Below are positions 26,672-34,276 of a stretch of DNA of 64,000 bases, piece after piece. The notes under the pieces were generated by a model. It was not told the DNA's origin and did no database searches. It saw nothing but the letters and a program-made list of their open reading frames with translations. Both the position numbers and the translations under genes were made by a program. Position 1 is the first letter of the stretch, and every line of letters starts with the position of its first letter. The stretch comes from Leisingera sp. ANG-M1 (GTDB lineage Bacteria > Pseudomonadota > Alphaproteobacteria > Rhodobacterales > Rhodobacteraceae), in contig NZ_JWLC01000024.1 of NCBI RefSeq assembly GCF_000813745.1, positions 39,818 to 103,817 of the forward strand, written 5' to 3'.

Positions 26672-27424
26672 TCAGGCCATCTGCGGCACGCGGATGCGGT
26701 GCTGGTGCATCTTTTCGTAATGCGGCAGCATCCGGCGGTGGACGCGACGGACACGTTCCGGGGTGTTTTCGATCTCCACGTATTTGCGGGTCTGGCGGGT
26801 GAGGCCGGTGGATTTCGCCAGATTGGCATGGAATGAGCCGCCGTCCCACCAGCTATGCGCAGACGGATCGCCGCCGGGCTCCCAGGTTAACGCTTCCTTA
26901 AGGAACGGAATGCCGACCGCTTCGCAGAAGGCTTCTGTCATTTCCTCGGGGTTTTCCAGCAGGTCGTCGCTGTCGACCACCGGCGGCGGGGTGCCGTTCA
27001 GGGCGGTCAGCAGATCGAACAGCGCGCGCTGCTCAGGGAAGCCGACCTCCAGCTCATCGAAGTCCGGCCATTTGTTGTACATCGAAGTGATGGTTTTGGC
27101 CGGGTCGCGGATCAGGAAGGCGTGGGTGAAGTGGCTGAGGAACTCAGGATCCCACATATGGTTGATATAATGCGGGAAATCCTTGAGGAACACCGGGCCT
27201 TTTTCAGCGCGGGCCTTGATGTCTTCCCAGACGCTTTCAATGGTCAGGCCGGGGGTGGTTTTCTCGCCGTCCTTATAACGCGGCCACAGCGGGTCCTCGC
27301 CCTGGTACCAGGCCTCGCCGAAAGGTTCGTGAAGGCAATCGAGGTCGCCGCGCTGGCGCATCATCCATTCAAACGCGGTGGAGGTGGAGCGGGGCACAGC
27401 CCACAATGCGACAATCTTATGCAT
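26672..27424 (-). CDS. Sulfotransferase-family protein (PAPS-type P-loop fold)
   Basis: A 250-residue protein with an N-terminal VALWAVPRSTSTAFEWMM motif (5'-phosphosulfate loop type, with PRSTSTAFE as the P-loop variant), HEPFGEAWY near 40, and the 3'-phosphate-binding type FLIRDPAKTITSMYNKW near 118-134. The ATG at 27424 is preferred to a TTG one codon earlier; AAGGA lies upstream. Members of this subgroup are often annotated only as 'sulfotransferase family'; sulfonation of a small metabolite is likely but unproven. It lies 14 bases after the maleate-isomerase-like gene and 27 bases before the FrhB-type gene. Confidence 0.78.
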   Translation of the reverse strand: MHKIVALWAVPRSTSTAFEWMMRQRGDLDCLHEPFGEAWYQGEDPLWPRYKDGEKTTPGLTIESVWEDIKARAEKGPVFLKDFPHYINHMWDPEFLSHFTHAFLIRDPAKTITSMYNKWPDFDELEVGFPEQRALFDLLTALNGTPPPVVDSDDLLENPEEMTEAFCEAVGIPFLKEALTWEPGGDPSAHSWWDGGSFHANLAKSTGLTRQTRKYVEIENTPERVRRVHRRMLPHYEKMHQHRIRVPQMA

Positions 27425-27438
27425 CAAGGGATTCCTTA

Positions 27439-28269
27439 TCAGAGAGAGGACAGCAGGGAGCCCTGCGGGGTTTCGGGTGCGAGGCCCAGGGTTTTGAAAA
27501 TGCGCCAGTACAGTGCTGTGTCATGGCCGATCACCGGCTTGCCGAGGCGCTCCTCCAGCTCCGCCGTGTAATGCACCGGGCGCTGCGCGATGCCATCGGA
27601 AGCGCGGCGGTAGTTGCTCATGCCGTTGATCAGATAGGCGTCGGCCTTGGGGGCCTGTTCGGCGGTGTAGTCGAAGGACTTCCAGATCAGGTCCTCGTCA
27701 AAGCACCAGATGCAATTGTCGACGTCCTCCTGGGTTTCGAACCAGCCCTGGTCATAGAAATTGCCGGCCCAGACCACGTCAAACCCGGCTTCCTTCAGGA
27801 AACCGACGGTGCCTTTGTACCAGCTGTCCGGGTGGTAGCAGGCGTTCAGGGCAACCTTTTCGACGTTGCGGTCGCGCAGGGCTTCGACCATGGCATAGCC
27901 GGCCATGTGGAAGGGGGTTTCATACTTGTCGCTCAGCATCTCGCAGTGTTCACGGATGCCTTCGACACCCAAACCGGACGCATGCACCCAGTTGGAGCCG
28001 ACCTGGCCGCAGACATCGGCGCCGTTGTTGGCCATGCATTCGACGAACTCCTCCAGGAGGCCAAAGTTCTTCTGCCGCTGGCCCAGCTGGTGGGCGTAAT
28101 CCGGCACATGCAGCATCCGGCCATGCACCCCGACCGAGCGCGGCGCCATCCGCAGAAAGTCCGAGGGTGCCGCGTCGAAGTCATGCGGCGGGCTGGTAAA
28201 GCCGACCTGATGCGGGAACAGCTTGTTCTTCGGATTGGCCCAATGGGCGGGCTTTTTATAGTCGGGCAT
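27439..28269 (-). CDS. Maleate isomerase / arylmalonate decarboxylase-like protein (Asp/Glu racemase superfamily)
   Basis: A 276-residue protein; start at 28269 has GAGAGGTGG upstream. In this fold the active site uses a residue in each of two lobes. Here Cys87 (ADVCGQVGSNW) occupies the first position, while the second position reads INGMSNYRR (215-223) where maleate isomerases have a Cys in a CTN(L/F)R-like motif, so the second thiol is missing. Family members are cis-trans isomerases, decarboxylases or racemases of dicarboxylates. It is the first gene of the leftward three-gene operon and is divergent from a LysR gene with a palindrome at its start codon. Confidence 0.72.
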   Translation of the reverse strand: MPDYKKPAHWANPKNKLFPHQVGFTSPPHDFDAAPSDFLRMAPRSVGVHGRMLHVPDYAHQLGQRQKNFGLLEEFVECMANNGADVCGQVGSNWVHASGLGVEGIREHCEMLSDKYETPFHMAGYAMVEALRDRNVEKVALNACYHPDSWYKGTVGFLKEAGFDVVWAGNFYDQGWFETQEDVDNCIWCFDEDLIWKSFDYTAEQAPKADAYLINGMSNYRRASDGIAQRPVHYTAELEERLGKPVIGHDTALYWRIFKTLGLAPETPQGSLLSSL

Positions 28270-28349
28270 TCCACCTCTCCCAGTTTGCGCTTGGGGGACA
28301 CGCTGCGGCAGAGGTGTGAGTCTGTCTATTGCTTTCGCGTGCATCCAGG

Positions 28350-28367
28350 CATATCCAATTTGATATG
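28350..28367. promoter_or_regulatory. Inverted repeat at LysR start codon, candidate operator
   Basis: CATATC-CAATTT-GATATG, perfect six-base arms. Its right arm contains the ATG of the LysR gene, and it is 81 bases from the divergent maleate-isomerase-like gene start, so a LysR dimer bound here could repress its own gene and act on the divergent operon. Confidence 0.5.
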
Positions 28368-29294
28368 GCTACGCGAAGATACAACCTGCCTTCAGTGAAT
28401 GCGCTGGCCGCTTTTGAGGCGGTGGCGCGGCTGCAGGGGTTTGCGCGGGCGGCGGAGGAGCTGAACACCTCGCAGCCGGCGATCAGCCGCCATATCCGCA
28501 ATCTGGAGCTGCGGCTGGGGGCGCCCCTGTTCGACCGCAGCGGCGCGCAGATCCGGCTGACACGGAAAGGTGAGGGGTTTTATGCCTCTGTGGTGCAGGC
28601 CTTGGACGGGTTGCAGCGGGCGGCGGGGGAGTTTGCCAAGCCAGAGACGGGGGTGACGATTACCTGCTCCTATTCGGTTTCACATCTGCTGCTGCTGCCG
28701 CGCCACAGCGCACTGCGCTCGGCTTTGGGGGCAGAGACCGAGCTGAGGTTTGTGACCGCCGAATACAATCTGACCGGGGCTGCGGTAGATACCGGAGCGG
28801 ATATTGTCTTTGAGTACTCGCAAACTCCGCCGGAGCGGGAGCATGTGGTGGTCTGCCCGGAAGAGGTGAAGCCGGTCGGGACGCCTGAGGTGATTGCTCA
28901 GGCGTCTGCGGCACTGGCGGGGCGCGGTGCGCCTCCGGGCGTGCTGGGGTTGCGGCAGGAGAACTTTGGCTGGCTGCGCTGGGAGGACTGGCAGGCTGCA
29001 AACGGCGATGCGGGCTGGCCGCAGGCAGAGAGTTTCGACAATTACGTCTTTCTGCTGGAGGCGGCGGCACAGGGGCGGGGGCTGGCTTTGGGCTGGCGCG
29101 GCTTTGCCGACCCTTATTTGGAGCGCGGCCAGCTGCAGGAGCTGCCAGGGGACTGGTTCAGCCGGGACACGTTCCTTTATGCACGTCTGACGCGGTTTGG
29201 AGAGCAGAACCCAGCGGCGCGCAAGTGCCTGGCTTTGCTGGAGGATATCCGGCGGCTCAGAGAGTTCAGGTCATCGCCTGATAGAGCGAGGTGA
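28365..29294 (+). CDS. LysR-family regulator (GcvA-like), divergent from the FrhB/sulfotransferase operon
   Basis: A 309-residue LysR protein: HTH around residues 6-64 (NALAAFEAVARLQGFARAAEELNTSQPAISRHIRNLE region) and a GcvA-type co-inducer domain. The ATG at 28365 sits inside an inverted repeat. The gene ends 29 bases inside the 3' end of the next, convergent LysR gene. It most likely regulates the divergent maleate-isomerase-like/sulfotransferase/FrhB operon. Confidence 0.86.
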   Translation: MATRRYNLPSVNALAAFEAVARLQGFARAAEELNTSQPAISRHIRNLELRLGAPLFDRSGAQIRLTRKGEGFYASVVQALDGLQRAAGEFAKPETGVTITCSYSVSHLLLLPRHSALRSALGAETELRFVTAEYNLTGAAVDTGADIVFEYSQTPPEREHVVVCPEEVKPVGTPEVIAQASAALAGRGAPPGVLGLRQENFGWLRWEDWQAANGDAGWPQAESFDNYVFLLEAAAQGRGLALGWRGFADPYLERGQLQELPGDWFSRDTFLYARLTRFGEQNPAARKCLALLEDIRRLREFRSSPDRAR

Positions 29295-30156
29295 TCCAGT
29301 TGCTGACTGCCTTCACCTCGTCCCGCTGACCTGCACGGTCGTTGATCACCATGTAGTGCGAACGCCGTTTCGGCAATTTGTAGGTGGTGGGAACGACCAC
29401 CAGCCCTTGTTCGATGTACTGCCGGGCAAAGCTCTCCAGCACCATGGTCACGCCGTGGCCCGCCGCTACCGTCTGCAGCGCCAGCAGCGAAGAATCCGCC
29501 TTGAGCCAGTCGGTGGTGATCTGCAGGGTCAGCCCGTGCAGGTCGGCGAGGCGGCCCCAGTCGGTTTCAGAGCCGATGATCTGCACAACGTCGGCGCGGG
29601 CAAGGTCCTCGATCGATGGCGCGCCGCCGAGGGCTGAGGCATAGGCGGTGCTGCAGACCGGTATGGCGCTTTCGTGGCCGAGGTGCTGGATCTGGGCTTC
29701 CTGCCAGTCGCCGGAGCCGTAGCGGATGTCGATGTCCAGTGCCTCCTCGTCGAAACGGCTGGACCAGACGGTGGTGGAAAGCTGCACGAAGATATTCGGG
29801 TTTTCGGCCTGAAAGCGGGGCAGCTGCGGCGCGATCACCAGCGCGGCGCAGGAGATGGTGGCGCGCAGGTTCACCACCCGCTTGCGCTTTTTGCTGAACA
29901 GCCCAGTGGTGGCGCGCTGCATGTCATCAAAGGATTTTCGGATCGGCTGGGCATAGGCCTGGCCGGTATCCGTCAGCGCGACGCCGCGCGGCAGGCGTTT
30001 GAACAGCTGGGTGTGCAGGTGTTTTTCCAGCAACCGGATTTGCTGGCTTATGGCGGCGGGAGTAAGGCCCAGCTCCTCGGCCGCAGCCGAGAAACTGTTG
30101 AGCCGTGCGGCGGCCTCAAAGGCCTTGAGCCAGGTGACATGGGGCAGATCGGTCAT
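29266..30156 (-). CDS. LysR-family regulator (GcvA-like), divergent from the GMC oxidoreductase operon
   Basis: A 296-residue LysR protein beginning MTDLPHVTWLKAFEAAARL, with HTH to about residue 62 and a standard substrate-binding domain. The start at 30156 is chosen because the HTH begins there. It overlaps the LysR gene at 28365 tail to tail by 29 bases. It is divergent from the GMC oxidoreductase gene across about 100 bases, in which TAAG (30166-30169), 11 bases, then CTTA (30181-30184) is a possible LysR box. Confidence 0.86.
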   Translation of the reverse strand: MTDLPHVTWLKAFEAAARLNSFSAAAEELGLTPAAISQQIRLLEKHLHTQLFKRLPRGVALTDTGQAYAQPIRKSFDDMQRATTGLFSKKRKRVVNLRATISCAALVIAPQLPRFQAENPNIFVQLSTTVWSSRFDEEALDIDIRYGSGDWQEAQIQHLGHESAIPVCSTAYASALGGAPSIEDLARADVVQIIGSETDWGRLADLHGLTLQITTDWLKADSSLLALQTVAAGHGVTMVLESFARQYIEQGLVVVPTTYKLPKRRSHYMVINDRAGQRDEVKAVSNWITSLYQAMT

Positions 30157-30260
30157 GCTGACCTTTAAGCACAGTTTGGCCTTAGGGGTAAAACGCATTG
30201 TTTGAATTGATTATGCGCCAGTGTGCAAGCTGGGGGATATCTGGGGACTCGGGGCCGGCC

Positions 30261-31919
30261 ATGGCGCAAACATTTGATTTCATTATCGTCGGAGCCGGAT
30301 CAGCGGGCTGTGTGCTGGCGGACAAGCTGACAGCAAGCGGCCGCTACAAGGTGCTGCTGATCGAAGCGGGCGGCACTGACCGGCGGTTCTGGGTCAAGAT
30401 TCCGGTGGGCTATGGCTTCACCTTCTCGGATCCTGCGGTGAACTGGCGCTATTCGGCCGCGGCGGATCCGGGGCTGAACGGGCGCGAGGCCTATTGGCCG
30501 CGGGGCAAGGTTCTGGGCGGCTCCAGCTCGATCAACGCAATGGCCTATGTGCGCGGGCTGCCGCATGATTTTGACGACTGGGAAGCGGCAGGCGCCGCCG
30601 GCTGGGGCTGGGACACCGTGCGGCAAACCTATGAAGCGATGGAGAGCCATGACGAGTGGCATGAGCAAAGCCGCCGGCTGCGCGGGAATGGGCCGGTGCG
30701 GGTCACTGACCTCAGCGAGCGGATGCATCCCTTTGCCCGGAACTTTCTGGCGGGCGCCAAGGAAATGGGTTGGCCGTTCCTGCAGGACATGAATGCGCCT
30801 GCCGATGCCGGAGCGAATACCCTGCCGGGCGAGGGCGTGGGCTATGTGCGCAGCACGGTGAAGGACGGGCGGCGCTGGTCCTCGGCAGATGCGTTTTTGA
30901 GGCCGGCGATGACGCGGGGCAACCTGACCGTGGTCCGCGGGGCGCTGGTGGAGAAGGTGCTGACGTCCGGAGGCCGGGCTGTTGGCGTGGCCTACAAGAT
31001 CAAGGGCTGGCAGGAACTGGCGCTGGCGGCGCGTGAGGTGATCCTCAGCGCCGGCGCGGTGAACTCGCCACAGCTTCTGCAACTGTCGGGGATCGGTCCG
31101 GCGGCACTGCTGCAGCGGCATGGGATTCCGGTGGTGCATGACCTGCCGGAAGTGGGACAGGGTCTGCAGGATCATCTGGCGGTGTCGCATTTCTTTTGGG
31201 CCAATACTGCGACCTTGAACGATAAACTGGGCCACAGGGCCGGGCAAATGAAGGCGGGGCTGCAGTATGTGCTGACCCGCAAGGGACCGCTCAGCGTGCC
31301 GGTGAACCAATGCAGCGGTTTTGTCCGCACCAAAGGCGCGGCGCTGCCGGATGTGCAGGTCTATTGCAATCCGGCGTCGTATTCGACGCAGGCTAATGGC
31401 AAGCCGCAGATCGACAAGGATAACGGCTTCCTGCTGTGCGTCCAGCCGAGCCGGCCGACCAGCCGCGGCCGGATCTGCATTCAATCCGCCGACCCGGGCC
31501 AAGCTCCGCTGATCGAGCCGAACTCGCTGTCGACCGAGGAGGACAGGGCCACAGCGGTGCGCGCGAGCCATCTGCTGCAAGCGCTGGCCGGGACGCCTGC
31601 CATTAGGGCGGTGACGCGGGAGCGGCGGGCGCCCGACATCATCGGAATGGATAATGCCGCCTTGCTGGAGAACTTCCGCGCGCGTGCAGGCACCGTGTTT
31701 CACCCAACTTGCACCTGCCGCATGGGCAATAACGCGAAGGACTCGGTGCTGGATGCGCGGCTGCGGGTGCATGGGGTTGCGGGCTTGCGGGTGATTGACG
31801 CTTCGGCGTTTCCCAATGTGACTTCGGGCAACACCAATGCGCCCACCATGATGCTGGCGCACAGGGCAGCGGATCTGGTGCTGGAAGACAATGAAAACAG
31901 GCCGTTGGCGGCTGAATGA
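30261..31919 (+). CDS. GMC-family FAD oxidoreductase (choline/alcohol dehydrogenase type)
   Basis: A 552-residue flavoprotein oxidising an alcohol, probably passing electrons to the respiratory chain. Clear landmarks: ADP-binding GAGSAGCVLADKL near residue 11, GMC signature PRGKVLGGSSSINAM near 79, and the second signature GAVNSPQLLQLSGIGP near 257; near the C-terminus come HPTCTCRMG and NVTSGNTNAPTMM, which hold the family's active-site His and Asn. The ATG at 30261 gives the usual start six residues before the FAD motif. An enolase-superfamily dehydratase gene follows after 13 bases, so the natural substrate may be a polyol or sugar-derived alcohol rather than choline; GMC members are too varied to decide. 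Confidence 0.87.
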   Translation: MAQTFDFIIVGAGSAGCVLADKLTASGRYKVLLIEAGGTDRRFWVKIPVGYGFTFSDPAVNWRYSAAADPGLNGREAYWPRGKVLGGSSSINAMAYVRGLPHDFDDWEAAGAAGWGWDTVRQTYEAMESHDEWHEQSRRLRGNGPVRVTDLSERMHPFARNFLAGAKEMGWPFLQDMNAPADAGANTLPGEGVGYVRSTVKDGRRWSSADAFLRPAMTRGNLTVVRGALVEKVLTSGGRAVGVAYKIKGWQELALAAREVILSAGAVNSPQLLQLSGIGPAALLQRHGIPVVHDLPEVGQGLQDHLAVSHFFWANTATLNDKLGHRAGQMKAGLQYVLTRKGPLSVPVNQCSGFVRTKGAALPDVQVYCNPASYSTQANGKPQIDKDNGFLLCVQPSRPTSRGRICIQSADPGQAPLIEPNSLSTEEDRATAVRASHLLQALAGTPAIRAVTRERRAPDIIGMDNAALLENFRARAGTVFHPTCTCRMGNNAKDSVLDARLRVHGVAGLRVIDASAFPNVTSGNTNAPTMMLAHRAADLVLEDNENRPLAAE

Positions 31920-31932
31920 CAGGAATCGTCAA

Positions 31933-33141
31933 ATGAAACTCGACACCATTGAAACCTTTGTGTTCGGCAACCCGCCGCCGCGCCATGGCGGGCGCTATTT
32001 CATCTTTGTGCGCCTCACCACCGCTTGCGGCATCACCGGGGTGGGGGAGATTTATAACGCGACCTTCGGCCCCGATCTGTGCTGCGCCATGGCCGAGGAG
32101 ATGTTTGCCCGCCAGTTCGAGGGCTGCGATCCGCATCATATCGAGAAGCTGTGGCGCAAGTCTTATGGCGCGGGCTATACGCTGCGGCCCGATGTGACGG
32201 TGATGGGGGTGCTGAGCGGACTGGAAATGGCTTGCTGGGATATCATCGGCAAGGCAGCGGGCAAGCCAGTGTATGAGCTGATGGGCGGCCAGGTGCATGA
32301 ACGGCTGCGCAGCTACACCTATCTGTACCCGCCGGAGGGAGATGTATATCCGGATCCGGATACACCCAATGTCTATAATGATCCGGACATTGCCGCCGAA
32401 GTTGCCTTGCAGCGGGTGAATGAGGGCTTCACGGCGGTGAAGTTCGACCCGGCCGGCCCTTACACGATCTACGACGGGCACCAGCCGCGGCTGGAGGATC
32501 TGGAACGCAGCGAGATGTTCGTGAAGCGCATCCGCGAGGCGGTGGGAACACGGGCGGACCTGCTGTTTGGCACCCATGGGCAGTTCACCGTCTCCGGCGC
32601 CAAGCGGATGGCGCGGCGGCTGGAACCCTACGAGCCGCTGTGGTTCGAGGAGCCGACCACGCCGGAGAACCCATCTGATATGGCCGAGGTCGCCCGGTTT
32701 ACCTCGGTGCCGATTTCCACCGGCGAGCGGCTCTGCACCAAGCATGAATTTGCGCGGGTGCTGGAAGCGGGTGCGGCCTCAATCCTGCAGATGGATCTGG
32801 GGCGGGTCGGGGGCCTTTTGGAGGCCAAGAAGATTGCCAGCATGGCCGAGACACGGCAGGCTCAGATTGCGCCGCATCTCTATTGCGGGCCGGTGGTGGC
32901 GGCCGCGAACATCCAGATTTCCGCCTGCAGCCCGAACTTCCTGATCTTGGAGTCGATTGGCACCTTTGAAGGGCCTTACATGTCCTGTCTCAAATCCTCG
33001 ATCACTTGGGAAGAGGGCTATGTACTCCCGTCCTCCGAGCCGGGGCTGGGGGTGGAGCTGGATGACGCGGCGATTGCCGCCAGCCCCTACACCGGCGGCA
33101 AACTTCACCTGGACCTGGCGCATGAAGCGGTGGTGCAGTGA
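31933..33141 (+). CDS. Enolase-superfamily sugar-acid dehydratase-like protein (MR subgroup)
   Basis: A 402-residue mandelate racemase/muconate lactonizing family protein. Expected landmarks: VKFDPAGPY near residue 166 (second strand), GTHGQ near 215 (position of the DgoD-type His motif), WFEEPTTPEN near 238 and STGERLC near 264 (metal-ligand Glu residues), QMDLGRVGG near 292 and APHLYCGP near 317 (Asp-His dyad). This set is like galactonate dehydratase-type acid-sugar dehydratases in the MR subgroup, not the Lys-Lys MLE subgroup of betaine epimerases. It forms an operon with the GMC oxidoreductase. The sugar acid is unknown. Confidence 0.85.
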   Translation: MKLDTIETFVFGNPPPRHGGRYFIFVRLTTACGITGVGEIYNATFGPDLCCAMAEEMFARQFEGCDPHHIEKLWRKSYGAGYTLRPDVTVMGVLSGLEMACWDIIGKAAGKPVYELMGGQVHERLRSYTYLYPPEGDVYPDPDTPNVYNDPDIAAEVALQRVNEGFTAVKFDPAGPYTIYDGHQPRLEDLERSEMFVKRIREAVGTRADLLFGTHGQFTVSGAKRMARRLEPYEPLWFEEPTTPENPSDMAEVARFTSVPISTGERLCTKHEFARVLEAGAASILQMDLGRVGGLLEAKKIASMAETRQAQIAPHLYCGPVVAAANIQISACSPNFLILESIGTFEGPYMSCLKSSITWEEGYVLPSSEPGLGVELDDAAIAASPYTGGKLHLDLAHEAVVQ

Positions 33142-33157
33142 CGCGCTGGCGCGCCTG

Positions 33158-34162
33158 TTATGACGGGCGCGCCGTCGATCTCCGCAGTACCAGCGAAGGT
33201 TCCAGCAAGAACGGCTCCGGCACGGTTTGCGTTTCGACCCACCCGGCGATGGCATCTGCTGCCGCAAGCCCCATGCGGGCGACGGGCAGGTGGACGGTGG
33301 TAAGCTCTGGATAGATATGCGCGGAGCCCGGCAGATCGTCGAGGCCGATGACCGAGATGTCTTCGGGTACGATCAGATCCTGGCGGTGCAGCTCGGCCAG
33401 CACTCCGGACGCAAGAACGTCCGAGAGGCAGAGAATGGCGGTCGGGTGCTGCGGCTCCTGCAGGATGGCACGGGCAGCAGTGCAGCCGCCGGCGAGGGAG
33501 ATTTCCGTCTCAAACAGCTGCAAGACCGCCCCGGTACCGGTCAGCCCGTCCAGACGTGCGCGTGTGCGGTCGTTGTTGGTGCGGGGGCCGTGGACCACGG
33601 CAACCTGGCGGTGGCCGAGGCTGGTCAGATGTTCCAAGGCCAGTGCGGCGGCGGCGGCATTGTCATAGCCGATTGTGGGCAGGGCAAAGCCCGGATCATA
33701 GTAGGACGTTGCAATCGCCGGGCGCTGGCTGCGCTCGAGCAGGTCATAGAGTGCCTGATCGTGGGTGATGCCTGACACAATCAGCCCCTCGGCGCCGATG
33801 TCGATCAGGGTTTTGGCTTTTTCTGTTTCAACGTCGGGGCTGCCGTCAGTTGTGGCGACCACCAGCGACAGGCGGTGCGTGTTGAGCTGGTTCTCCAGCT
33901 TGGACAGGAAGCGGGCAAAGATTGCGTTGTCCAGCGTCGGCACCAGGGCGCCGACAAACCTTGTGCGGCCGGTGTTGATGGCACGGGCTGCGGCGCTCGG
34001 CACCCAGCGCAGGCTGTTCATTGCATCCTCGACCCGTTTGCGGGTCTTTTCAGCCACCGTGTCTGGTGCGTTCATCACCCGCGAAACCGTTGCCACAGAT
34101 ACCCCCGCGGCCGAAGCAACATCCCGTAAGTTCGCGCGTTTCTGGGGCTGGGTTTTGCTCAT
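33158..34162 (-). CDS. LacI-family transcriptional regulator
   Basis: A 334-residue repressor: N-terminal HTH (residues 11-35, NLRDVASAAGVSVATVSRVMN region) with hinge helix, then a periplasmic-binding-protein-like ligand domain (NNDRTRARLDG near 195). It is convergent with the dehydratase gene and divergent from the DUF1989-GcvT operon. The 114-base shared region holds two 16-base palindromes of the LacI-family type, so it almost certainly represses that operon and itself. LacI regulators usually bind sugars or nucleosides; one controlling a betaine-type operon would be unusual. Confidence 0.92.
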   Translation of the reverse strand: MSKTQPQKRANLRDVASAAGVSVATVSRVMNAPDTVAEKTRKRVEDAMNSLRWVPSAAARAINTGRTRFVGALVPTLDNAIFARFLSKLENQLNTHRLSLVVATTDGSPDVETEKAKTLIDIGAEGLIVSGITHDQALYDLLERSQRPAIATSYYDPGFALPTIGYDNAAAAALALEHLTSLGHRQVAVVHGPRTNNDRTRARLDGLTGTGAVLQLFETEISLAGGCTAARAILQEPQHPTAILCLSDVLASGVLAELHRQDLIVPEDISVIGLDDLPGSAHIYPELTTVHLPVARMGLAAADAIAGWVETQTVPEPFLLEPSLVLRRSTARPS

Positions 34163-34211
34163 GCCGTCTCTGCCTTTTGCTGCCGCTCACAAGGGGGCGG
34201 ATATGAAAGTC

Positions 34212-34256
34212 TTGACACATGTAACCGGTTTCATCAACTTATGTAACCAGTTACAT
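34212..34256 (+). promoter_or_regulatory. Promoter with twin LacI-family operators
   Basis: A -35 hexamer TTGACA at 34212-34217, then operator 1 ATGTAAC-CG-GTTTCAT (34219-34234, one mismatch) and operator 2 ATGTAAC-CA-GTTACAT (34241-34256, perfect seven-base arms). Centres are 22 bases apart, two helical turns, so two dimers could bind the same face. They occupy the place of the -10 and start site of the rightward operon. The -10 itself is weak. Confidence 0.75.
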
Positions 34257-34276
34257 TTTGGGAATCGGCAGAAGAG

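Noticed and set aside
31933..33141. Hydroxyproline-betaine epimerase (HpbD) as the identity of the enolase-superfamily protein
   Set aside because: Tempting because of the betaine genes nearby, but the GTHGQ and APHLYCGP motifs place it with MR-subgroup acid-sugar dehydratases, not with the two-lysine MLE subgroup.
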